From contig DATNQI010000090.1 of the NCBI GenBank assembly GCA_036704125.1, positions 1-64,000 of the forward strand: 64,000 bases of DNA, in the 5' to 3' direction. The translations under genes were made by a program, and so were the position numbers. This DNA is from Pantanalinema sp. GTDB lineage: Bacteria > Cyanobacteriota > Sericytochromatia > S15B-MN24 > UBA4093. Below, piece after piece: positions 36,516 through 44,257 of this stretch (the stretch's first letter is position 1; each line of letters starts with the position of its first letter). The notes under the pieces are model-generated. The model ran no database searches. It saw nothing but the letters and a program-made list of their open reading frames with translations, and had not been told where the DNA came from.

Positions 36516-38905
36516 CCGACGAAGCTTGAAGCGTGCTCGGCGATTCGCGCCGAGGCCCCCGGCGTGCCCATTCTGATTCGGCCGTTCTCGCGGATCCGCG
36601 CGAGCCGGTCGGGATCCCCCAGGACCTCCCATAGCATGCCTGCGATCGCCCCGGGATCCGCCGGACACAGCACCACCGACTCCCCGAGCAGGCGGGTCTG
36701 GGCCTCGGCGAAGGCCGGGTTGAACTGAGGCCCGTTCCCCGGGAAGGTGAGGACCGGCAGCCCCATTCCGACGCACTGCTCGTTGGCGGTGCCCGCCATC
36801 CCGATGACCGCCTCGACCCGGTGGATCCAGTCCCCGAAACGATTACGGCAGAGCTGGATCCGGACGCCGTCCGGGCCGGCTATCGCTTCCACGTCGCCCT
36901 CGAGGACCCATCCCTGGTCGGCGAGTTCGACGGCCAGCCGAACCACGTCGAGGCTCTCGGCGATCGCCGCGAAGAAGTCGACCTTGCGCCCTTCGGGTGC
37001 CGAGCGCGCCACGGCCCGACAGGCCAGGGCCAGGGCGCCCATGTTGGCGTACGCCTCGTCACGGCTGCCCGGCAGGATGCCGATGGCCACGGCTCCAGGC
37101 CGCAGCGGGAGGGGGCGCGACGTGGGTTGCAGCTCGTCCATCATGGGGTTGCCCAGGTCGTGAGCGAGGAAGCCGCGCGCGACGAGGTTGCTCGCAGTCA
37201 CCCCGTCGCGCGCATAGACGGCGCGACAGCGCGGGTGACGGATGAACCAGCGCTCGAAGAGACCGTAGCTGCCGAAGCGGCCCCCGAGGTAGTGATCGGA
37301 CTTGGCGCAGCCGACGAAGACAAAGGGCGCACCGGTGAGCCAGGCGAAGTAAAGGGGCACCACGTCGCCCACGGCGACGACCAGATCCACCTCCGAGCGC
37401 AGGGCGCGCACGGCGAGGATCTGGCGGATCGTCAGGCCCGCGAGTCCGTGATAGAGGTCCCTGAATAGGGCCCGGGGGCTGCGGAGGATGAACCCCCCGG
37501 ACGGCATGGACCGCGTGGGGCCGACGATGGCGGCTCCTGCGGCGCGCAGGGCGCTCCCCTCGCCCACGATCGGCATGGCCCAGAGCTCGGCCTTGGCCCT
37601 CGGCCAGCGCCTGGCGATGGTGCTCGCGATGCGATCCTCGCCGAAACCGTTGCTCACGAAGAGGATCCGCTTGATCTCGCGCCGGGGCTCGGGCTTGAAG
37701 CGGCGCATGGCCACGAGCATCCCGAGCATGCCGAAGAAGAGGATGCTGTTGCGGCCCTCGGTGAAGATGAAGTCGAAGAAGCCGACCACCAGGTAACCGA
37801 CGATGCTGCAGCCCAGGATGGCCACGTGAGCGTGCCACGGGGTCTTTCGGGTATCGATCGTCGCCTTGACGGCCAGCGAGATGAAGACGCCCAGCAGAAC
37901 GACCAGCACGACCAGGCCGAACTCGGCCCCGATCATGAGGTACATGTTGTGAGCGTGCGGCATCTTCTCGAGGATCGACGGATCCTCGAACTTCGGGTAG
38001 ACCAGGGGCCACGTGCCGGGGCCCCAGCCGGTCAGCGGCCGCTCGCGGATCATGGCCAGCGCGCTCTTCCAGACCAGGACCCGGTGGTGGTTGCTTGCGA
38101 AGTCCGTCTGGGCGAGCGTCTGAAGGCGCGGCATCACCATCGGCCAGAAGGCCATCATGGCCGCCGAGACCCCGCCCACCAGCGTGACGAGTATCCGCCG
38201 ATCGACCAGGATGCCGATCAAGAAGAAGGTCGCCACCGTCCCGATCCAGCCCGATCGGGAGCTGGTCAGCACCTGGCAGACCATGATGACGAGGAGGCCG
38301 AGCCCCACGACGATGCGCTCCTTGCGACGGCGCTGGAACATGAGCATCATCCCGATCCCGCTGGCCAGGATCAGGTAAGCCGAGAGGATGTTCGGGTGGT
38401 AGAAGATGGAGGCGGCGCGGTGGTCCCAGGTGCCGAGCTGGATGTTGAGCAGCGGCGACTGGTAGGTGAAGAAGACCTTGGAGTAGACCAGGCCGATCCC
38501 GACGAGCGCCCAGAAGACCGTCGTCCAGAAGATGTTGCGGCAGAGGCTCCAGACCCGCTGCGGGGAGTCGAGCATGAGCCCCACGACCCAGATGAGGGTG
38601 AAGTAGGCCCCGAAGAGCAGGATCGCAACGGCGCTCATGCCCGGCGAGACGCTGGTGGCCGCCGATATGGCCACCAGCGCCATGAGCAGCGACCAGCTCT
38701 TGGCAGGGATCGGAACCTCGATGCGAACCTTGCGCCAGCCGAAGTAGGTGCCCAGACCCAGCACGATGAGCGCGCTCAGGACAGAGGCGAGCGGGAGCAG
38801 GAAGAAGGCCGCTTGCAAGAGGACCCAGGCCGCCCTGGGTACCGCGGAAGGCCCCCGGGTGTCACGAAGCGGGATCCGCCGCTCGGCGACGCGCTCGATG
38901 CTCAC
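36512..38905 (-). CDS. Fusion protein: O-antigen ligase/polymerase domain plus LpxB-like domain
   Basis: 797 residues from GTG 38905, overlapping the GT2 stop as GTGA. Residues about 25-400 are a polytopic Wzy/WaaL-type domain (SSRSGWIG near 215-222, GWGPGTWP near 293-300, HAHNMYL near 318-324, all O-antigen-ligase hallmarks). From about residue 411 (IKRILFVSNGFGEDRIASTIARRWP) to the end is a soluble GT-B domain of the lipid-A-disaccharide-synthase-related type, with VFVGCAKSDHYLG, GILPGSRDEAY and GMAGTANEQCVGMGLPVLTFPGNGPQF. No stop or frameshift divides the two. An unusual arrangement: polymer ligation and lipid sugar transfer in one chain. Confidence 0.85.
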   Translation of the reverse strand: MSIERVAERRIPLRDTRGPSAVPRAAWVLLQAAFFLLPLASVLSALIVLGLGTYFGWRKVRIEVPIPAKSWSLLMALVAISAATSVSPGMSAVAILLFGAYFTLIWVVGLMLDSPQRVWSLCRNIFWTTVFWALVGIGLVYSKVFFTYQSPLLNIQLGTWDHRAASIFYHPNILSAYLILASGIGMMLMFQRRRKERIVVGLGLLVIMVCQVLTSSRSGWIGTVATFFLIGILVDRRILVTLVGGVSAAMMAFWPMVMPRLQTLAQTDFASNHHRVLVWKSALAMIRERPLTGWGPGTWPLVYPKFEDPSILEKMPHAHNMYLMIGAEFGLVVLVVLLGVFISLAVKATIDTRKTPWHAHVAILGCSIVGYLVVGFFDFIFTEGRNSILFFGMLGMLVAMRRFKPEPRREIKRILFVSNGFGEDRIASTIARRWPRAKAELWAMPIVGEGSALRAAGAAIVGPTRSMPSGGFILRSPRALFRDLYHGLAGLTIRQILAVRALRSEVDLVVAVGDVVPLYFAWLTGAPFVFVGCAKSDHYLGGRFGSYGLFERWFIRHPRCRAVYARDGVTASNLVARGFLAHDLGNPMMDELQPTSRPLPLRPGAVAIGILPGSRDEAYANMGALALACRAVARSAPEGRKVDFFAAIAESLDVVRLAVELADQGWVLEGDVEAIAGPDGVRIQLCRNRFGDWIHRVEAVIGMAGTANEQCVGMGLPVLTFPGNGPQFNPAFAEAQTRLLGESVVLCPADPGAIAGMLWEVLGDPDRLARIRENGRIRMGTPGASARIAEHASSFVG

Positions 38906-39756
38906 CTCGTCGCACTCAGGGCGGCGCGGGCCGCAGGCAGGCACATCAGGAAGGCGCGCTCGCGATCGCTGAGGATCAGACCCCGGCGCTCCTTGCGGGC
39001 AAGGGTTCTCGCGCGCCAGCCGATCTCGAGCCGCAAGGCGAAGCGCACCGGGCCGACGGCCCATGGGTAGTGCTTTCGCGCGAGGGTGAGGGACCCGCGG
39101 TAGCCCTCGGCCATGGCCCGGGCCCGCACCGAGAGGTCGGTTCTCGTCGAGACGCCCTCGTGGTGCTGGACCCGAACACCGCGCAGGCAGATAATGCCCC
39201 AGCCCGCCTTCGCCAGGCGCCAGGAGAGGTCCAGGTCCTCGTTGTAGAAGAAGAAGCCCTCGTCCAGCCAGCCGATGCCGTCGAGGGCGTCTCGCCGCAA
39301 GAGCAGGCAGGTGCCGGGCGCGAAGGAAAGCCGGACCGCCTCCTCGCCTAGCAGGCCCCGCCACCCGAGGCGAGGTCCCTGGGCGCGGCCGTCCGGCCAG
39401 CACATGACCGGCGTGACGGCGCCCACGCGCGGGTGCGCGTCGGCGTAGGCCACCATGGCCTCGAGGCTAGAGGCAGAGAGGGTCACGTCGTTGTTGAGCA
39501 GCAGCACGTAGCGGCTCTCGACGGCCCGTCCTCCACGGTTGCACGCCTTGGCGAACCCCTGGTTCTCCTCGTTCTCGATGACCAGGGCGTCGGGGAAGGC
39601 GCGTCGGACCAGCTCCACGCTTCGATCGCCCGAAGCGTTGTCCACCATGATGGGCCGCGTGCTCAGGGGGCCCGCCGCGGCGCCAAGGGCCGACAGGCAG
39701 GACTCGAGCACGCCCTCCCCGTTGAGGTTGGGAATCACGACGGCAACGTCAAGCAT
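38902..39756 (-). CDS. Family 2 glycosyltransferase (rhamnosyltransferase-like)
   Basis: 284 residues, GT-A fold: VAVVIPNLNGEGVLESCLSAL, VDNASGDRSVELV, NQGFAKACNRG, the metal-binding LLLNNDVTLS, and GFFFYNEDLDLSWRLAKAGW (acceptor/base ED motif). Soluble, probably acting at the inner face of the membrane on polysaccharide repeat units. Upstream partner of the ligase fusion, GTGA-coupled. Confidence 0.92.
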   Translation of the reverse strand: MLDVAVVIPNLNGEGVLESCLSALGAAAGPLSTRPIMVDNASGDRSVELVRRAFPDALVIENEENQGFAKACNRGGRAVESRYVLLLNNDVTLSASSLEAMVAYADAHPRVGAVTPVMCWPDGRAQGPRLGWRGLLGEEAVRLSFAPGTCLLLRRDALDGIGWLDEGFFFYNEDLDLSWRLAKAGWGIICLRGVRVQHHEGVSTRTDLSVRARAMAEGYRGSLTLARKHYPWAVGPVRFALRLEIGWRARTLARKERRGLILSDRERAFLMCLPAARAALSATR

Positions 39757-39847
39757 AAGTGCTTCCAGTCTACTGCATTCGAGGTCGCACGCTCAAGGGA
39801 CAAAGGGCCGCAGCGCGGAAGTTTCGAGCAGGCCCCGGGCCGCAGCG

Positions 39848-39856
39848 TGGTATACT
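39848..39856 (+). promoter_or_regulatory. Extended -10 promoter for leaderless dnaX mRNA
   Basis: TGGTATACT, then 8 bases, then the dnaX ATG at 39865. No ribosome-binding sequence lies between; transcription should start at or next to the ATG. Confidence 0.65.
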
Positions 39857-39864
39857 CGTTTGCC

Positions 39865-41802
39865 ATGAGCACCTACCTCGCCCTCTATCGCAAGTGGCGC
39901 CCCAGGAATTTCGCCGGCCTGGTAGGCCAGGAGCATGTCGCTCGCACGCTTTCCAACGCCATCACCGGCAACAAGCTCGCCCACGCCTACCTCTTCACCG
40001 GGCCGCGCGGGACGGGCAAGACCTCGAGCGCCCGCATCTTCGCCAAGAGCCTCAACTGCGCCGAGGGGCCGACCGTCACCCCGTGCGAGCGCTGCGCGGC
40101 GTGCGAGGGCATCTCCCGGGGCAACTTCCCCGACGTCATCGAGATCGACGCGGCCTCCAACCGCGGCGTCGACGACGCCCGCGACCTGCGGGACCGGGTG
40201 CGCTTCGCCCCGACCCAGGGGCGCTACAAGGTCTTCATCATCGACGAAGTCCACATGCTCACCAACGAGGCGTTCAACGCCTTGCTCAAGACCATCGAGG
40301 AGCCCCCCCCCAACCTGGTCTTCGTGCTCGCGACCACCGACGTCCACAAGGTCCTGCCCACCATCATCAGCCGGTGCCAGCGCTTCGACTTCCAGCGGAT
40401 CGCCTTCAAGCCGCTGGTCGACCACCTCGGCTACGTCGCCCTCGAGGAGGGCCTCCAGGTGGATCCCGCCGGAATCGCCGCGATCGCCAAGCGCGCCGAC
40501 GGCGGCCTGCGCGACGCGCTGAGCATGCTCGACCAGGTCCGGGCCTGCGCGCCGGGGACCGCGATCAGCGCCGAGGACGTCTTCAACGCGCTCGGCCTCG
40601 TCTCGAACGAGGCGCTCACCGAGGTGGCGCGCGCGATCGCGGAAACCCGGGTGGTCGATGCCATCGCGGGCGTTCATGCCCTGCTCGCCAAGGGCTACGA
40701 CCACCACGCGGTCCTCCGGGAGCTGGTCGAGACCTTCCGCCACCTGATGCTCGTCGGCCTCGCGCCCGATCGCGCCGGGGCCTTCGAGCTGCCCGAGACC
40801 CAGCTCGAGGCGCTCGGGGCGATCGCCGCCCGCTTCTCTAGTCCCGAGCTGCTGTACGCCCTCGAGGTCCTGCGCGAGACCGAGGACCTCCTCAAGGGCT
40901 CCAACCAGATGACCATCTGGCTCGAGATGGCGATGATGCGCCTGTGCGAGCGGGCCGACATCCCCTCGTTCGCGAACCTGACCCGCCGGATCGAGGCCCT
41001 CGAGGAGCGCCTCGCCAACGCGCCCGCCTCCCAGGGCAGGCCCGGTCCAGCGCGATCACCCTACGCGGCGCCCGTTCAGGCCGCCCCTGTCCAGAGCGCA
41101 CCTCCTCCGGCACCGATAGCGCCGGCGGCGCCTCCGGCCGAAGCACCTGCTGCTCCGGCCGGACCGGCACCGGGCGCGGGCCTTCCCTTTCCGAGCGCGC
41201 AGCCGGGCGCGGACGACGTGCACGCGGCGTTCCTCGCGGCCCTCGCGCGGGTGCACCGCAGCACCCACAGCCTGCTCGAGCAGCACGCGCTCCACGTGAG
41301 ACGCGACGCGGACGTTGTCGCGATCGCCATCAAGGCCACCATGCGCACCTTCTTCGACAAGGCCGACCGCAAGGCCTATCTCGACAAGGCCGCCGCCCAG
41401 GCATTCGGGGATACGGTTCGAACGGCGCTGTCGTTCGAGCAGGGGGATAGCCCCCGCCCTAGTTCGGCCGGCGCCCCGCAAGCGCCGGCCACCCTCTCAC
41501 CCCCGGAAACGCCCCCCGTCTCGCCTGCGCCCACCCTCGAACAGCCACCGGAGGCCGGGCCTCCGGTGGCCACACCGGCCCCCGACGAGGCCCCTCCCGT
41601 CGCGCTCACCGAGGACGTGGCGCCCCCTCTTGCGAAGCCTCAGGATCCCAGCCCGGCGGCGGCCCCCGCGCAGGAGCCGCCCGCCCCGAAGGCGGAGCCG
41701 CGAGGCGCCGGATCGAGCGGTCCTTCGCCGGAAAGGGCGAGCGATCTCGTGAGCCGCACCGCGGACATCTTCAACGGCAAGGTCATCGAACCGACGATCT
41801 AG
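39865..41802 (+). CDS. dnaX: DNA polymerase III subunit tau (gamma/tau)
   Basis: 645 residues. Clamp-loader ATPase: YRKWRPRNFAGLVGQEHV, Walker A GPRGTGKT (46-53), zinc cysteines C65, C74, C77 and C80, Walker B FIIDEVHML, sensor LATTDVHKV and SRC motif IISRCQRFDF. After about residue 370 comes a Pro/Ala-rich linker, a small helical domain (about 450-520) and a long Pro-rich tail. I see no A-rich slippery site for a gamma-forming frameshift. First gene of the run dnaX-mltG-yqeG-pnp-pbp. Confidence 0.96.
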   Translation: MSTYLALYRKWRPRNFAGLVGQEHVARTLSNAITGNKLAHAYLFTGPRGTGKTSSARIFAKSLNCAEGPTVTPCERCAACEGISRGNFPDVIEIDAASNRGVDDARDLRDRVRFAPTQGRYKVFIIDEVHMLTNEAFNALLKTIEEPPPNLVFVLATTDVHKVLPTIISRCQRFDFQRIAFKPLVDHLGYVALEEGLQVDPAGIAAIAKRADGGLRDALSMLDQVRACAPGTAISAEDVFNALGLVSNEALTEVARAIAETRVVDAIAGVHALLAKGYDHHAVLRELVETFRHLMLVGLAPDRAGAFELPETQLEALGAIAARFSSPELLYALEVLRETEDLLKGSNQMTIWLEMAMMRLCERADIPSFANLTRRIEALEERLANAPASQGRPGPARSPYAAPVQAAPVQSAPPPAPIAPAAPPAEAPAAPAGPAPGAGLPFPSAQPGADDVHAAFLAALARVHRSTHSLLEQHALHVRRDADVVAIAIKATMRTFFDKADRKAYLDKAAAQAFGDTVRTALSFEQGDSPRPSSAGAPQAPATLSPPETPPVSPAPTLEQPPEAGPPVATPAPDEAPPVALTEDVAPPLAKPQDPSPAAAPAQEPPAPKAEPRGAGSSGPSPERASDLVSRTADIFNGKVIEPTI

Positions 41803-41811
41803 AGGTGCACG

Positions 41812-42846
41812 ATGCGTGACCGCATATCCGAGCTCATCGCGTGGGCGCGGCGCCACCAGAGGCGCCTTGTGCCGCTGGCTGCTTCCGGCCTGGCAGCTGC
41901 GCTCGTCGTCGTCCAGTTCAGCCCCCCAAGCAAGCCGGGCTCACCCCCGCGCCAGGTCACCATTCCGAGCGGCAGCTCGCTGGCTGGCGCCGGCGAGGCC
42001 CTCGAAGCAAAGCGCATCGTGCGCAATCGCTTCGCCCTCTCGCTGCTCGGGCGCCTGACGGGCACCAGCGACAAGATCCAGCCGGGAACCTATGCCCTCT
42101 CGCCCGGCCTGAGCCCCTTCCAGGTGCTCGAGTGCCTGGTCGAGGGACGCGGGCGCCAGGAGCGCCTCACCGTCCCGGAGGGCTTCTCCGCAGGGCGCAT
42201 CGCCAGGCTGATCGATCAGCGCTCGGCCGGTGACAGCCGGCGCTTCTTGGCCCTGGTCGCCAAGCCCGAGGCTTTCGAGGCGAAGTACCCCTGGCTGAAA
42301 GACGTCGGCACCTCCCTCGAAGGCTACCTCTTTCCCGACACCTACCTCTACGAAGGGGACCGCCTCGACGAGCGCCGCCTGATCGACCAGATGCTGGCAC
42401 GCTTCGAGGCCGTGATCCTCGCGGACTACCGCACCGAAGCGCACCCGATCCTGCCGCTCACCGAGGCGCTGACCCTGGCCTCGATCGTCGAGCTCGAGGC
42501 CGCGCGCCCCGAGGAGCGAGCGCTCATCTCGGGGGTCTTCCACAACCGCCTCGCGCGAAGGATGCGCCTGGGCTCGGATCCCACCGTCGAGTACGCGCTC
42601 GGTCGGCACCAGGGGAACCGCGGCCTCAGCTTCAAGGACGTGAGGATCGACAGCCCCTACAACACCTACCGGTACGCCGGCCTGCCGCCCGGGCCCATCG
42701 CCAACCCGGGGCGCGAGAGCTTTCGCGCCGCGCTGCATCCCGAGAAGACGCCATACCTCTACTTCGTCGCCAAGGGCGACCGCGGCCATGCCTTCACGCG
42801 ATCCTACGCGGATCACCTTGCGGCTCAGCGCCGCTACAGGCCATGA
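41812..42846 (+). CDS. mltG: Endolytic murein transglycosylase
   Basis: 344 residues, one N-terminal membrane helix (about 20-38), a LysM-like region (VTIPSGSSLAGAGEALEAKRIV), then the YceG domain with FPDTYLY, LTLASIVELEA (catalytic Glu), GVFHNRLARRMRLGSDPTVEYALG and DSPYNTYRYAGLPPGPIANPG. It cuts nascent glycan strands and so ends their growth, and pairs functionally with the pbp gene downstream. Nine bases after dnaX. Confidence 0.95.
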   Translation: MRDRISELIAWARRHQRRLVPLAASGLAAALVVVQFSPPSKPGSPPRQVTIPSGSSLAGAGEALEAKRIVRNRFALSLLGRLTGTSDKIQPGTYALSPGLSPFQVLECLVEGRGRQERLTVPEGFSAGRIARLIDQRSAGDSRRFLALVAKPEAFEAKYPWLKDVGTSLEGYLFPDTYLYEGDRLDERRLIDQMLARFEAVILADYRTEAHPILPLTEALTLASIVELEAARPEERALISGVFHNRLARRMRLGSDPTVEYALGRHQGNRGLSFKDVRIDSPYNTYRYAGLPPGPIANPGRESFRAALHPEKTPYLYFVAKGDRGHAFTRSYADHLAAQRRYRP

Positions 42847-42894
42847 GCGAGGCACCGGGGCGCGCCACCGATGCTTTGCGCGGGCTCGCCGGAA

Positions 42895-42903
42895 TGGTAG
42901 AAT
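42895..42903 (+). promoter_or_regulatory. Extended -10 inside the mltG/yqeG junction
   Basis: TGGTAGAAT, 8 bases, then ATG 42912. Same geometry as at dnaX and rpsT. Confidence 0.6.
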
Positions 42904-42911
42904 CTACGCTC

Positions 42912-43454
42912 ATGAGCACCCGTACGAACTTACTTCGACCGGACCTGTGGGTCGGATCCGTCACCGAGATCTCGGCGACGGATCTCAAGGACCGCGGGAT
43001 CCGAGGCCTGATTCTCGATCTCGACGAGACGCTGGTCTCGGCCTTCGAGCATACCCCCCCGCCCGAGATTCACGCCTGGGTCCAGGAGATGAAGGCCTCC
43101 TTCTCCCTGTACATCCTCTCAAACAACCCGAGCGCCAAGCGCGTGCAGGTCGTCGCCGATCGGCTCGAGATCCCATGCGCATGCCGGGCCGCAAAGCCAC
43201 GCCGCAAGGGCTTCCGGGCGGCCCTGGCCGAAATGGGCATCCGAGCGGATCAGGCCGCCATCATCGGCGACCAGCTCTTCACCGACATCCTCGGCGGCAA
43301 CCGCCTTGGCGCCATGACCATCCTCGCCACCCCCATCGCCCCCGAGCACAAGCCCTTGCGCAAGCTCATGCGCCTGGTCGAGGGGATGTTCATCCGCGAG
43401 GCCGACACCATCCGTGAGAAGTTGCACCCCGACCACCTGAAGGAGACCCCGTGA
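42912..43454 (+). CDS. YqeG-type HAD-IIIA phosphatase
   Basis: 180 residues from ATG 42912, which matches the family start (NLLRPDLWVGSVTEI). An upstream ATG at 42843 overlaps the mltG stop as ATGA and would add 23 residues; it may be used on the operon mRNA. HAD motifs: LILDLDETLV (nucleophile Asp), LSNN, K in AAKPRRKGF, and IIGDQLFTDILGG. Related proteins include mitochondrial phosphatidylglycerophosphate phosphatase (PTPMT-independent GEP4). Substrate here unknown; phospholipid phosphate is possible. Confidence 0.87.
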   Translation: MSTRTNLLRPDLWVGSVTEISATDLKDRGIRGLILDLDETLVSAFEHTPPPEIHAWVQEMKASFSLYILSNNPSAKRVQVVADRLEIPCACRAAKPRRKGFRAALAEMGIRADQAAIIGDQLFTDILGGNRLGAMTILATPIAPEHKPLRKLMRLVEGMFIREADTIREKLHPDHLKETP

Positions 43455-44257
43455 CCGAAACGCTGATTGCCGCCCCCAAGTTGCCCGCCGTCGACCTGGG
43501 CGCGCCGCCCGAGCTCGGTATCGTCCTGGGGTCCGGCATCGTGGTCCTCGAGGACCTCGAGGACCAGATCGACATCCCCTACGACCGGATCGAGGGCCTC
43601 CCCGAGATCACCGTCGCCGGCCACGCGGGCGTGCTCACCATCGGCACCATCCCCGGCGGGGCGCGCGTGGCCATCGCCCGCGGCCGCTTCCACCTCTACG
43701 AGGGGCACTCCGTCGATGCCGCGACCAGCATCGTGCGCCTGTACGAGGCCATGGGGATCCGCAAGATCATCCTCACCAACGCCGCGGGCGGCCTCTGCGG
43801 CGACTGGCTGCCCGGCGATCTCATGCTGATCAGGGACCAGGTGAGCCTGCTCGACGGCTTCCAGGCCGGAATGAGCGCCCGTACCGTCCCCTCGTTCGGC
43901 GCCACCCCGGCCTACGACCCCGAGTGGACGGCCAAGATGGCCGCCTGGGGCAAGACGCAGGCCTTCAACCTGCGCGAGGGGGTCTACGCGGGCCTTCTGG
44001 GCCCCAACTACGAGACCCCGGCGGAGATCCTCTGGCTGCAGCGCATCGGCACCCAGGCCGTCGGCATGTCCACCGTGCTCGAGGCCGCCTACGCCAGCTC
44101 GCGCGGCATCCGGGTGCTCGGGATCTCCTGCATCACCAACATCGCCGTGACGGCCGAGGCCCAGGCGGCCACCTCGCACGGCGAGGTCGTCGACGTCGCC
44201 AAGATGGCCTCCGAGGCGATGAACCTCGCGCTGCGGGCGGCCTGCACCCTCGCCTAG
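43451..44257 (+). CDS. Purine nucleoside phosphorylase
   Basis: 268 residues from GTG 43451, overlapping yqeG by GTGA. Family motifs: IVLGSGIVVLED (phosphate loop), HAGVLTIGTI, ARGRFHLYEGHS, TNAAGGL and GLLGPNYETPAEI, with MSTVLEAAYASSRGIRVLGISCITN at the nucleoside pocket. Trimeric PunA-like form. Cleaves purine nucleosides with phosphate for salvage. Confidence 0.95.
   Translation: MTETLIAAPKLPAVDLGAPPELGIVLGSGIVVLEDLEDQIDIPYDRIEGLPEITVAGHAGVLTIGTIPGGARVAIARGRFHLYEGHSVDAATSIVRLYEAMGIRKIILTNAAGGLCGDWLPGDLMLIRDQVSLLDGFQAGMSARTVPSFGATPAYDPEWTAKMAAWGKTQAFNLREGVYAGLLGPNYETPAEILWLQRIGTQAVGMSTVLEAAYASSRGIRVLGISCITNIAVTAEAQAATSHGEVVDVAKMASEAMNLALRAACTLA

Noticed and set aside
39865-41802. Programmed frameshift in dnaX giving a gamma form
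   Set aside because: No A-rich slippery heptamer or downstream stem was seen after the ATPase domains, so only the full-length tau is supported.
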